From Burkholderiales bacterium (GTDB lineage Bacteria > Pseudomonadota > Gammaproteobacteria > Burkholderiales > Usitatibacteraceae), in the NCBI GenBank assembly GCA_014378085.1, contig JACMOJ010000047.1, forward strand, positions 1 to 25,722: 25,722 nucleotides of DNA, read 5' to 3'. Below are positions 16,847-24,845 of the stretch, in pieces; within the stretch, counting starts at the first letter, position 1; each line of letters opens with the position of its first letter. The position numbers were made by a program, and so were the translations under genes. The notes beneath the pieces were generated by a model. That model did not search any database and had not been told where the DNA came from. It saw nothing but the letters and a program-made list of their open reading frames with translations.

Positions 16847-17497
16847 TCATGGCGTCAAAATAATATGGACCCGATAGGGGCCGTGAGCACCGATGACGAT
16901 GGTCTGCTCAATATCGGCGGTCCGTGAGGGGCCACTGACAAAAAACGTCGAACGCGGCAACTCTCCACGCTCGGCTCTGAGGAGCCGAAACGCGTCTTCC
17001 ATCGTGTGCACTACCCGCGTTTTAGACAACACACAAATATGGGTTTCAGGAAGCAGCGCGTGGAGCTTGGGTGTGGTGGGCGACGAAAGCAATAGTAAGG
17101 TGCCGGTTTCACCGATCGCGCAGAAACAGTCTGTGATGCCAACCATGTCGTCGCCGTTGGCAAGACGATTCTCATAGGTGATGCCAACGGCAGCCCAGTT
17201 CAGATTGCCAAGCGAAGGCCAGCCAACCACGCGGCTGTCGAGGCCGTTTTGCTCCAAATAGCGCGCCGCTGCTTGTGCAACATCACCAACAGACGCCACC
17301 TCCACCACCGAGGATTTCAGGCGATCACTCTCCTGCACAAAACGCTCAACCGGACTCTCGCGCGCAATCGAGGGCTGCGGGCCACGTTCTTGGCGGGTGA
17401 TGTGCATACGCACCTGCGAAATTTCGGCACCGGTAGTAAGCCCATCTCGTCCGCTGTTGCGACGAATCCGCGCCAAGATGTTGTCGCGCGCACTCAT
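16847..17497 (-). CDS. lutC: Lactate utilization protein LutC (LUD domain)
   Basis: The 216-residue protein is a single LUD-domain member of the LutC/YkgG family. Visible family motifs are AIGETGTLLL (127-136), SGPSRTADIE (188-197) and GAHGP (203-207). LutC acts with LutA and LutB in the Fe-S-dependent oxidation of L-lactate to pyruvate, first described in Bacillus subtilis and also found as YkgEFG-type clusters in proteobacteria. The precise biochemical role of the C subunit is not settled. Its ATG overlaps the lutB stop by 4 bases (ATGA), so translation is coupled. It is the last recognised gene of the lut set before the 471-base gap to dctP. Confidence 0.94.
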   Translation of the reverse strand: MSARDNILARIRRNSGRDGLTTGAEISQVRMHITRQERGPQPSIARESPVERFVQESDRLKSSVVEVASVGDVAQAAARYLEQNGLDSRVVGWPSLGNLNWAAVGITYENRLANGDDMVGITDCFCAIGETGTLLLLSSPTTPKLHALLPETHICVLSKTRVVHTMEDAFRLLRAERGELPRSTFFVSGPSRTADIEQTIVIGAHGPYRVHIILTP

Positions 17498-18921
17498 GTC
17501 GGTTCGCGCCGCGTTTGCCTAGTTGGGCGGGCCGCATACAATTCACGAAATGTCTTGCCCGCTGGCGCAGGCATATCACGGCCATTGGTCCAACCATCGA
17601 GCCCCGGCAGCCACGTGATGCGCTTATCTTTACCGCCCCACCACGACGCCACCCGCGCGGCGATTCTGGTACTCGCCGCATACAGTGCCGGTCGCGTCGC
17701 AAACGCACTCCAGACCGCGATTGAAAACCGCTCGCTAAACGGACGCAGTGCTTGATCAAACTGTCGCTCACGCCACTTGCGCATCAAGTCTGGCAGCGGA
17801 ATCTTGACCGGACAGACCACCTGGCATTCACCACAAAAGGTCGCCGCGTTGGGCAAATCACCGGCGTTCTCGATGCCGACATAGGTGGGTGTCAGCACTG
17901 ATCCCATCGGCCCCGGATATACCCAGCCGTAGGCATGACCGCCGACGTTTTGATATACCGGGCAATGATTCATGCAAGCACCACAACGGATGCAACGCAA
18001 CATTTCCTTCATGTCGCTACCGACAAGTTTGGTGCGCCCTGCATCGATCAACACAATATGCATTTGTTCGGGGCCATCAAGATCGCCTGGCTGCTTTATC
18101 CCGGTGGTGAGGGTCAAATAATTGGCCGCATTCTGGCCGGTGGCCGAGCGTGGCAATAACCGAATGAGTGTTGCAAAGTCTTCCAGTGTGGGAATCACTT
18201 TCTCAATGCCGGTCACTACGCAGTGAATACGCGGCACGGTGGTCACCAGATCGGCGTTGCGTTCGTTGGTGACTGTGAGTGTGGTCCCCGTTTCCGCGAT
18301 CACAAAGTTCGCGCCGGAGATACCCATATCCGCGCCGAGGAATTTTGATCGCAGCACTTCGCGCGCCTCGCGCGTCATCGAGGCAATGTCGAGTGTCCGT
18401 GGCCGGTGATGCGCGGCGACAAACAAATCGGCGACCTGCTCTTTTGATTTATGTACGGCAGGTGCCACGATGTGGGACGGCGGCTCTTTTGCGAGCTGCA
18501 AGATGTACTCGCCCAAATCGGTTTCAACCACCTCCACGCCCACCGCTTCCAGCGCGTCGTTGAGTGAAATCTCCTCACTCACCATCGATTTTGATTTGGT
18601 GACAATCTTTACCGCGTTGCGTTGGGCAATGCCAACAATGATGGCGTTTGCCTCTTCGGCAGTTTCTGCCCAGTGCACGACGGCACCGCGCAGCGTCGCG
18701 TTTTGCTCAAACTCAATAAGGTAGGCATCGAGATTGTTGATCACGCGATCCCGCAGCGCGGCAGCGTGGGTGCGGATATCTTGCCAAACATCCACTTCGG
18801 CAACGGCGGCGGCGCGACCATCAACAAACTTGCCCTTGGTTTTTTTCATCGCCGCTTGCAACACCGCATCGTTAAGTTTTATCGACGAGGTTGCCTTGAA
18901 GTGCATGCTTTTAACTTGCAT
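17494..18921 (-). CDS. lutB: Lactate utilization iron-sulfur protein LutB
   Basis: The 475-residue protein matches LutB/YkgF in length. The N-terminal two-thirds are a LUD domain with KSKSMVSEEISLN (109-121) and GISGANFVIAETGTT (200-214). Two [4Fe-4S]-type clusters are indicated by Cys310-Cys313-Cys316-Cys320 (CIRCGACMNHCP) and Cys363-Cys366-Cys370 (CGECQVVCP). The C-terminal tail, rich in Arg, Ala and Trp, is the variable family end. It is the electron-carrying core of the LutABC lactate oxidation complex in the cytoplasm or at the membrane. AGG lies 7 bases before ATG 18921; Met6 is another possible start. In most genomes lutA and lutB are nearly adjacent, but here 169 bases holding an inverted-repeat element separate them. 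Confidence 0.96.
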   Translation of the reverse strand: MQVKSMHFKATSSIKLNDAVLQAAMKKTKGKFVDGRAAAVAEVDVWQDIRTHAAALRDRVINNLDAYLIEFEQNATLRGAVVHWAETAEEANAIIVGIAQRNAVKIVTKSKSMVSEEISLNDALEAVGVEVVETDLGEYILQLAKEPPSHIVAPAVHKSKEQVADLFVAAHHRPRTLDIASMTREAREVLRSKFLGADMGISGANFVIAETGTTLTVTNERNADLVTTVPRIHCVVTGIEKVIPTLEDFATLIRLLPRSATGQNAANYLTLTTGIKQPGDLDGPEQMHIVLIDAGRTKLVGSDMKEMLRCIRCGACMNHCPVYQNVGGHAYGWVYPGPMGSVLTPTYVGIENAGDLPNAATFCGECQVVCPVKIPLPDLMRKWRERQFDQALRPFSERFSIAVWSAFATRPALYAASTRIAARVASWWGGKDKRITWLPGLDGWTNGRDMPAPAGKTFRELYAARPTRQTRREPT

Positions 18922-18948
18922 TGTCAGCCTGCTTCAAAGAGTTTTAGA

Positions 18949-19111
18949 ACCGCAGACGAACGCGGATGAACACAGATGCACGCAGACGAAACCAAACGGC
19001 GACCCAAAAAAGTACGCTGCTCGGGCGCGTCGACATGAAGCCGACTGAAATCAGGCTTCACGCACCGATTATTTTTGACCTTATTTGCGTTCATCCGCGT
19101 TCATTTGCGGT
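18949..19111. repeat. 163-bp inverted-repeat element between lutA and lutB
   Basis: The left arm (18949-18975, starting ACCGCAGACGAACGCGG) and the reverse complement of the right arm (19086-19111, starting ACCGCAAATGAACGCGG) agree at about 23 of 26 positions. The inner sides are unrelated to the arms and include a 7-bp stem, TGAAGCC/GGCTTCA (19036-19060). Nothing in it codes. The right arm overlaps the 3' end of lutA. Both arms contain the GCGGATGAAC-type motif that I recall as a dispersed repeat in many bacterial genomes (not checked). This has the shape of a small non-autonomous mobile element, but no target duplication is evident. Confidence 0.75.
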
Positions 19112-19837
19112 GCCATCTGCCGTCATCCCAGCAATAATTTCCGCGAAGTGATACACCTTGGTGGTGTTATCGCCGTTGCGTCGGAGTCGTCCCTCAATAT
19201 TGAGCAAACAGCCTAAATCTCCGCCGACCAGCACCTTCGCCTCAGTCGCGGCAATATTTACACATTTGTTCTCCGCCATGCGTGTCGAGATATCGCCGAG
19301 TTTTATAGAAAACGTGCCGCCAAAGCCACAGCACTTTTCACAATCCGCCATCTCACTAATGGTCGCCCCCGCAGCGGATAACAACATGCGCGGCTGCGCT
19401 TTGATGTTTAGCTCCCGCAGGCCGGAGCAAGAATCGTGATACGTGACGACGCTGGTGGTTGACGGCGCGACCTCAAGCTTCACAACATTGACAAGGAAGT
19501 CAGCAAGCTCAAACCACTTTGCGGCCAGCGCAGCGAACTCTGCTTCCTCCGGTTCGCCCTTGAACAGATCCTCAACCGTGTGGACTTTCATCTGCCCCGA
19601 ACAGGAACCGGATGGTGCAACGACGTAATCACAATCGCGAAATTCAGCCAGCACCTTGCGGGCCAACACCTTGGAGACTTCGCGCGCACCAGAGTTATAG
19701 CCGGGTTGGCCGCAGCAAGTTTGACTCTCGGGAAATACCACCGTACAACCGGCGTCTTCCAGCAGCTTTAACGCCGCGAAACCAATATTAGGGCGGACGA
19801 GATCAACTAGGCAGGTAACAAATAGACCAACTTTCAT
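19091..19837 (-). CDS. lutA: Lactate utilization Fe-S oxidoreductase LutA
   Basis: The 248-residue protein has the two cysteine-rich CCG domains of LutA/YkgE and heterodisulfide-reductase-like proteins: CCGQPGYNSG (41-50) with Cys79, and CEKCCGFGGTFSIK (166-179) with Cys137 and Cys210 in GGDLGC. These bind an Fe-S cluster and carry electrons in lactate oxidation with LutB and LutC. The final residues TANERG and the TGA stop are encoded inside the right arm of the inverted-repeat element (19086-19111). The original end of the gene may therefore have been replaced by the insertion, with little change to the protein core. The start at ATG 19837 gives the conserved N-terminus MKVGLFVTCLVD, though its SD is weak. 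Confidence 0.95.
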   Translation of the reverse strand: MKVGLFVTCLVDLVRPNIGFAALKLLEDAGCTVVFPESQTCCGQPGYNSGAREVSKVLARKVLAEFRDCDYVVAPSGSCSGQMKVHTVEDLFKGEPEEAEFAALAAKWFELADFLVNVVKLEVAPSTTSVVTYHDSCSGLRELNIKAQPRMLLSAAGATISEMADCEKCCGFGGTFSIKLGDISTRMAENKCVNIAATEAKVLVGGDLGCLLNIEGRLRRNGDNTTKVYHFAEIIAGMTADGTANERG

Positions 19838-19932
19838 GCTCAGGATATTAGCGTACTGGACGCCGAAGCTGGCAAAACGATAATGTCTTGGGCGACCGGG
19901 GCGCAGTCACACGCCAATTCAGCCTAGATGGG

Positions 19933-20952
19933 CTAAATTGCCTTGGCGGTGCCGACGTTTACGGAAGGAAGCGGCGATGCGGTGGTGGATGGTGATGGCT
20001 GTGTCAGAACAACCTTGCCGGACTCAATCCACTTTTTGATACGATTCGCGTCGCCGATGCGGGTCAGTTTGCCCAATGAATCCATCAACACGATGATGAC
20101 GGGGTTATTGCCAATCACCACTTGCATCACGAGGCACTTGCCCGCCTCATTAATGAAGCCCGTTTTAGATACACCAATATTCCAGCCTTGGCTTTTCACC
20201 AATGCGTTGGTATTGTTGAACCCCATCGGGCGTTTGCTATTTGGCAGTGTCACGTACAACGCTGGGGCCGTCGAAAACTCGCGGATCTGCGGGTACTTCG
20301 ATGCTTCCGCAACCATTAACGCCAGATCTTGCGCACTCGCCACGTTGCCCGGCGCGAGGCCCGTGGCGTCGACGAAGTTGGTCGCCTGCAATCCTATCGA
20401 TTTGGCTTTGGTATTCATCGCCTCGATGGCGGCGGCAAATCCACCCGGGTACGCGCGCCCGAGTGCAGCGGCGGCACGGTTTTCTGAGGCCATCAGGGCC
20501 AAGCGCATCAGGTCTTCGCGACGGAAGCTGCTGCCTACCGGTAAACGGGAACGCGTATTTTTTAGCGTGTCCACGTCAGCTTGATCAATTGTGACCGCCT
20601 CATCAAGATTTTGCTTTGCTTCCAACACGATCATCGCCGTCATCAGCTTGGTGATCGACGCGATCGGCACCGCCGTGTCCGCATTTTTGGTGAACAGCGG
20701 CCGACCGGTGGCTTGATCAAACACCATTACCGCGTGCGACAGCAGATTCGGTTGTCCATCCTTGGTGAAGTCAGCGACATTTGCGCCGCTCGATTTGCTG
20801 TGTTTAACCGTGACTTTTGCCGAGGTCACCTTCTTCACAGGTGCCGTTTGTGCAGCGGCTGGCAATCCCAATACCGTGAGGCCTGCGGCTGCGAGCATCG
20901 CGGCCAGTCGGCCAGAGCGGATCAGCATTGGATTTTGATGAAAGCGGTTCAT
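19933..20952 (-). CDS. pbpG: Periplasmic D-Ala-D-Ala peptidase (PBP7/8, PbpG-like)
   Basis: From ATG 20952 the protein has 339 residues. An N-terminal signal sequence has basic MLIRSGR, a hydrophobic AAMLAAAGLTVLGL core and a likely cut near AAAQ35. The penicillin-binding motifs are SITK (99-102, nucleophile Ser99), SEN (156-158) and KTG (263-265). This is the S11 family of peptidoglycan D-Ala-D-Ala carboxy/endopeptidases, acting in cell-wall remodelling in the periplasm. The length and SENRAAAALGRAYPGG context resemble PbpG rather than DacA, which carries an extra C-terminal domain. The frame is open to a TTG at 21081, and ATG 21000 is possible but would give a long N-region; the start is uncertain. 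A Pro/Ser/Thr-rich tail ends the protein. Confidence 0.92.
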   Translation of the reverse strand: MNRFHQNPMLIRSGRLAAMLAAAGLTVLGLPAAAQTAPVKKVTSAKVTVKHSKSSGANVADFTKDGQPNLLSHAVMVFDQATGRPLFTKNADTAVPIASITKLMTAMIVLEAKQNLDEAVTIDQADVDTLKNTRSRLPVGSSFRREDLMRLALMASENRAAAALGRAYPGGFAAAIEAMNTKAKSIGLQATNFVDATGLAPGNVASAQDLALMVAEASKYPQIREFSTAPALYVTLPNSKRPMGFNNTNALVKSQGWNIGVSKTGFINEAGKCLVMQVVIGNNPVIIVLMDSLGKLTRIGDANRIKKWIESGKVVLTQPSPSTTASPLPSVNVGTAKAI

Positions 20953-21110
20953 TCGGTGTGCGCCGGTTAAGTGAAATGCTTCTGTTTCAGCCGTTTTCAT
21001 ACCTTCGCTGCGACCACCGAGTCTCTCATTTGCGGCAGCGGAACAGCGAACCATAACAAAAGTGACAGAATCCTGCAACAATTAAAGTAATTTATGAAGT
21101 AACAAACGTA

Positions 21111-21131
21111 AGCCCATCAGCAAGCCCATCA
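21111..21131. repeat. Short direct repeat in the pbpG/hydrolase divergent region
   Basis: AGCCCATCA occurs twice with a 12-base period (21111-21119 and 21123-21131), 19 bases before the hydrolase ATG. It could be a pair of regulator half-sites or a chance duplication. Confidence 0.4.
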
Positions 21132-21149
21132 TTATTTGACGACCTCCAT

Positions 21150-21995
21150 ATGAAATTCCTTGTTCAACAACAACCCGCATATGTCGCCACAGGCGGCACC
21201 ACTCATACCCCCCCGCGCGATGACTTCGACGCGACTCTGCCGAGCGTCCTGTTTATCCATGGTGCGGGTAACGACCACAGTGTATGGATAACCCTTCTAC
21301 GGCAAATCGCGGAAAAAGCTAAGCAAACCGGCTTAAATCTGCTCGCAGTCGACCTTCCTGGCCACGGCGAGACGTTTTCTGACGCCAAAACGACGATTGG
21401 GGCGTACGCCGACTGGATCATCAATTTGCTCGACAACGGCGCAATTGCGTCGGCAACACTCATCGGGCACAGCATGGGCGGCCTTATTGCGCTGGAATGT
21501 GCGCGGCGCTATCCGGGCCGGGTGGCTAAATTGGGGTTGCTAGGCACCGTATTGCCAATGCCGGTGTCGGAAGTTTTGCGCCAAGCGGCGCGGGATCGGC
21601 CCGATGAGGCCTTCGAAATGCTGACTAAGTGGAGCCACCACATGGTCAAAAACGCAGACGGCAGCTTTCCGCCCGCCACTGGCGCAATGAAAGCGGATCT
21701 GGCGATGCTTGGCCGCTCCCGACCAGGCGTGCTGGCCAACGACTTGGCCGCTTGTGCCGCGTTTGAACCAGACAGCGCATCCTTGGTGGCGATCCAAACG
21801 CCGACGCTTCTGATTGCAGGCGCGAAAGACAAACTCGCGCCCCTTGCTGGTGTCGAGGCACTTGCGCAGGCAATCGCGTCGGCTCCCACTAGCGTCCGCG
21901 TATTGGACAACACTGGGCACGCCATCATGCAACAAGCTAGTGACCAGCTATCGACGCTGATTACTGGCTGGTTACAAAACGAGACATCGTACTAA
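21150..21995 (+). CDS. Alpha/beta hydrolase
   Basis: The 281-residue protein has the alpha/beta hydrolase fold signatures: VLFIHGAGNDHSVW (33-46, oxyanion-hole HG), DLPGHG (68-73) and the nucleophile elbow GHSMGG with Ser108. The probable acid is Asp227 in AGAKDKLAP and the base is His257 in NTGHAIM. The fold covers esterases, C-C bond hydrolases, haloperoxidase-like and lactonase enzymes, so the substrate is not known. There is no signal sequence, so it is probably cytoplasmic. It is transcribed divergently from pbpG. No usable SD precedes ATG 21150 (GACGACCTCCAT), so translation may start weakly or from a leaderless transcript. It is convergent with the ABC exporter gene. Confidence 0.92.
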   Translation: MKFLVQQQPAYVATGGTTHTPPRDDFDATLPSVLFIHGAGNDHSVWITLLRQIAEKAKQTGLNLLAVDLPGHGETFSDAKTTIGAYADWIINLLDNGAIASATLIGHSMGGLIALECARRYPGRVAKLGLLGTVLPMPVSEVLRQAARDRPDEAFEMLTKWSHHMVKNADGSFPPATGAMKADLAMLGRSRPGVLANDLAACAAFEPDSASLVAIQTPTLLIAGAKDKLAPLAGVEALAQAIASAPTSVRVLDNTGHAIMQQASDQLSTLITGWLQNETSY

Positions 21996-22019
21996 TCAAC
22001 TTGCTACGCTATAGCTGAC

Positions 22020-22115
22020 AGCGGACGGCAAAAGCAGACGATAACTGGGGCGGTAAGAACAAAAGCTGAAAGCGGGAACGAAACGCGGAAGCCGAAAGCG
22101 AAAACTAAAACCGAC
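22020..22115. repeat. Degenerate purine-rich repeat tract
   Basis: The tract is built from imperfect copies of GAAAGCG/GGAAGCC/GGAACGA-like 6-8 base words, for example near 22067-22105. It lies between two convergent genes and has no coding features. It resembles a decayed short tandem repeat, but no exact period can be assigned. Confidence 0.4.
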
Positions 22116-22191
22116 TGCGCGCAAAAAATCGGATTCGATAAAATACAAATTGGCCGCAATGACGCGCGCCGAGTTTTGACGCGTGCCGCAA

Positions 22192-24024
22192 CTACACAAC
22201 GGGTAGCGCAGACTTCTCCGCTTCCTGCTGTTGCAGCCGCCACATTTCGGCGAGCTTACCCTTGGCATCAAGCAACTCGCGGAAGGTGCCGCGCTCAACG
22301 ATTCGCCCCGCATCGAGCACCAGAATCTGGTCTGCGTCGATGATGGTTGAGAGGCGGTGCGCAATGACCAGCGTCGTGCGATCCCTAGCAATCTCACGCA
22401 GCTCCGCTTGAATCGCCTTTTCGGTCGCCGAATCCAGCGCCGAAGTCGCTTCATCAAAAATCATGATGGCGGGATTTTTCAGCAAGGTTCGCGCGATGGC
22501 GACACGCTGCTTTTCACCGCCAGAAAGTTTGAGACCCCGTTCACCGACCATCGTGTTCCAGCCATCCGGCATCCGCAAAATGAAATCCAGCACGTGCGCG
22601 CGCCGCGCCGCGTCTTCAATATCCGCGTCACTCGCGCCGGGCCGCCCATAACCAATGTTGTAGCGAATCGTGTCGTTAAACAAAACCGTATCTTGTGGCA
22701 CGATGCCGAGCGATGCGCGCACACTGGCTTGCGAGACATCCCGAATGTCCTGCCCGTCGATCGTGATGCGCCCGTTGGTCACGTCATAGAAACGGAATAA
22801 CAAGCGAGATAGCGTGGACTTGCCTGCGCCAGACGATCCAACCACCGCCACCGTTTTACCCGCAGGGACATCAAAGGATGTCTCAAACAGTATTTGCCGT
22901 TTGCTGTCGTACCCAAAATTCACGTTGTCGAAACGAACCGCAGCACCATGCGTCTTCAGCGCCGTTGCGCCTGGCTTGTCGGCAACTTCTTGGTTCTCCG
23001 CGAGCAGGCGAAACATCTTTTCGGTGTCAATCAGCGCCTGCGTGATCTCGCGGTACATTACCCCCAGAAAATTCAGCGGGATGTACAACTGGATCATCAG
23101 TACATTCACCATCACTAAATCACCGAGCGTCAACTGCCGATCAACAATGCCCACCGATGCGCGCCACATGAGTAATGTGACGGCGAGTGCAATTACAAAA
23201 CTCTGCGCCGCATTCAGAATGCCAAGTGACGTTTCACTTTTGGTTGCCGCCTCCTCGTACTTCTGCAAATTCTTGTCATAGCGTCCAGCCTCATATTCCT
23301 CATTACCAAAATATTTGACGGTTTCATAGTTCAGCAACGAATCGACCGCCTTGGTGTTCGCCTTTGAATCCATGTCGTTCATCTGCCGACGATGGTGGGT
23401 GCGCCATTCCGTGATGCCGATGGTCGAGATGATGTACAGCACGATAGCGGCTAAGGTGATTGAGACAAATGTCCAATCAAACTTAGCCGCAAGCAGTATG
23501 GTGACGAGCGAGATTTCCAGCACGATTGGGATGACCGAAAACAGCGCGTAGGAAAGTAATGTGGAGATACCGCGGGTGCCGCGCTCGATATCTCGCGTAA
23601 CACCACCGGTCTGACGATCAAGATGAAACCGCAGTGACAGCGCATGCAGATGCCTAAATACATTGAGCGCCACTTTGCGCATCGCGCGTTGTGTCACTTT
23701 CACAAACACGATATCGCGCAACTCGCCGAACAACGTCGTGGAAAGACGCAGCAGACCGTACGCCACCAGCAACATGACCGGCACCGCTAATATCGCCTTG
23801 TCTTTGTCGAGCGAATCGACAATTTGCTTCATCACGAGCGGCACACCGATGTTTGCCACCTTGGCGGTGACGAGAAAGGTGAGCGCCAAGGCAACTCGCC
23901 AGCGAAAATCCCACAGGTAGGGAAGCAACGAACGGATGACTGGCCAGATACCCGATTTAGGCATCGCGGTTTTTTGCGGCGTGGCAGGAGCAGCCGAAGT
24001 ATGGGCGTGAGAATGCGGGGACAT
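22192..24024 (-). CDS. Atm1-type ABC exporter (half-transporter)
   Basis: From ATG 24024 the protein has 610 residues: a six-helix membrane domain (about 40-330) fused to an ATPase domain. The ATPase motifs are GSSGAGKS (396-403), LSGGE (500-504), IMIFDEATS (520-528) and the switch His556 in IAHRLST. Residues VKYFGNEEYEAGRYDKNLQKYEEA (about 236-259) match the linker typical of Atm1/HMT1 half-transporters, which export glutathione-derived compounds and metal conjugates; mitochondrial Atm1 serves Fe-S assembly. A homodimer in the inner membrane is expected. The N-terminus carries three His in HSHAH, of unknown meaning. The frame is open to a TTG at 24087, but ATG 24024 is preferred; ATG 23964 is also possible. 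No partner gene is adjacent. Confidence 0.94.
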   Translation of the reverse strand: MSPHSHAHTSAAPATPQKTAMPKSGIWPVIRSLLPYLWDFRWRVALALTFLVTAKVANIGVPLVMKQIVDSLDKDKAILAVPVMLLVAYGLLRLSTTLFGELRDIVFVKVTQRAMRKVALNVFRHLHALSLRFHLDRQTGGVTRDIERGTRGISTLLSYALFSVIPIVLEISLVTILLAAKFDWTFVSITLAAIVLYIISTIGITEWRTHHRRQMNDMDSKANTKAVDSLLNYETVKYFGNEEYEAGRYDKNLQKYEEAATKSETSLGILNAAQSFVIALAVTLLMWRASVGIVDRQLTLGDLVMVNVLMIQLYIPLNFLGVMYREITQALIDTEKMFRLLAENQEVADKPGATALKTHGAAVRFDNVNFGYDSKRQILFETSFDVPAGKTVAVVGSSGAGKSTLSRLLFRFYDVTNGRITIDGQDIRDVSQASVRASLGIVPQDTVLFNDTIRYNIGYGRPGASDADIEDAARRAHVLDFILRMPDGWNTMVGERGLKLSGGEKQRVAIARTLLKNPAIMIFDEATSALDSATEKAIQAELREIARDRTTLVIAHRLSTIIDADQILVLDAGRIVERGTFRELLDAKGKLAEMWRLQQQEAEKSALPVV

Positions 24025-24305
24025 TTGACTTTGGGCACCACGGAAGGGGTGCGACTGGAGGTAATTTAGGAATGAAATTGCAGGCAAACCAGCAGGACGA
24101 CAGTATAGACGCCAAGGCGTGTTACGCAGCGCAGAACCACTTCCAGTGGTATTAGATTGGTATTTCTACGATGCATTTCCAGGACACTTTCGCGCCCCAG
24201 ACTATCAAGCGCCTATTTCCACAAAGGTAATGGCAAACGCCGTCGCTAAGTAGGTTTCAGTCAGGCGTCAATCAGACGCGGGAGCCATCCCGGGGCCCGT
24301 AACGA

Positions 24306-24743
24306 TCAGGTTTCGAAGAAATTCAGATCATCATCCGGGGGTGCAGCAGCTGGTGCCGGCGGTGCGGCGGGAGCACTCGGCGCATTTGCAACCGCCGCCA
24401 CACCTACAACGGCAGCAGCAGCCGCGACGGCGACGGCAGGCTTGGTAGCGGCGACGGGCAAGGTACCCGCAGCCGTATTGACTGTCCCCAGCGCTGCGGT
24501 GAGATCGCGGGTGATGGTCGCCACATCCATTGGCACCCGGCTTTGTGAGCGCAGTAACACGCGCGAGGGGATGTCGAGCAAACGCGCATCGGCAAGTCGC
24601 GTATTCGCTGCCGTATTGAGTTTGGGGATGAGATGCGTGTTGCGCCACCCGCCGGATTCGCTTTCGATAGCGTCAATGATGGCTTGCTGCGAGCGGACGA
24701 TGCCGGCCAGCAATTCAGCGAGTTGTTCTGTGGTGATACTCAT
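24306..24743 (-). CDS. Hypothetical protein with Ala/Pro-rich C-terminal half
   Basis: I do not recognise this 145-residue protein. Residues 1-90 look globular and partly helical, beginning MSITTEQLAELLAGIVRSQQ, with a central SRVLLRSQSRVPMD. Residues about 97-135 are almost only Ala, Val and Pro, and the end is acidic (PPDDDLNFFET). The low-complexity part could be a membrane-spanning or flexible linker; AVAVAAAAAVVGVAAVA is hydrophobic enough for one helix. AAGGA lies 7 bases before ATG 24743, which supports translation. It lies 102 bases downstream of the lipoprotein gene on the same strand and may share its transcript. No conserved catalytic motif is visible. Confidence 0.7.
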   Translation of the reverse strand: MSITTEQLAELLAGIVRSQQAIIDAIESESGGWRNTHLIPKLNTAANTRLADARLLDIPSRVLLRSQSRVPMDVATITRDLTAALGTVNTAAGTLPVAATKPAVAVAAAAAVVGVAAVANAPSAPAAPPAPAAAPPDDDLNFFET

Positions 24744-24845
24744 GATAATTCCTTAATCAAAGTCGGAATAAGGGTTAACGCTAATCGGGTTGACGCCAGT
24801 CGGCGGCGAGTTCCAGCCATTTTTGCCCGAAAACGCCCGTCATTG

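Noticed and set aside
16644..16850. 68-codon frame on the minus strand starting in an ATGA overlap with the lutC stop
   Set aside because: The overlap fits coupled translation, but the sequence has no recognisable motif or domain-like pattern. It could be a short tail product; conservation would be needed to call it.
20953..21081. Longer start of the PBP7-like protein (TTG 21081 or ATG 21000)
   Set aside because: Either would place 25 or more residues ahead of the signal sequence; ATG 20952 gives a normal signal peptide. The start is still uncertain because no site has a good SD.
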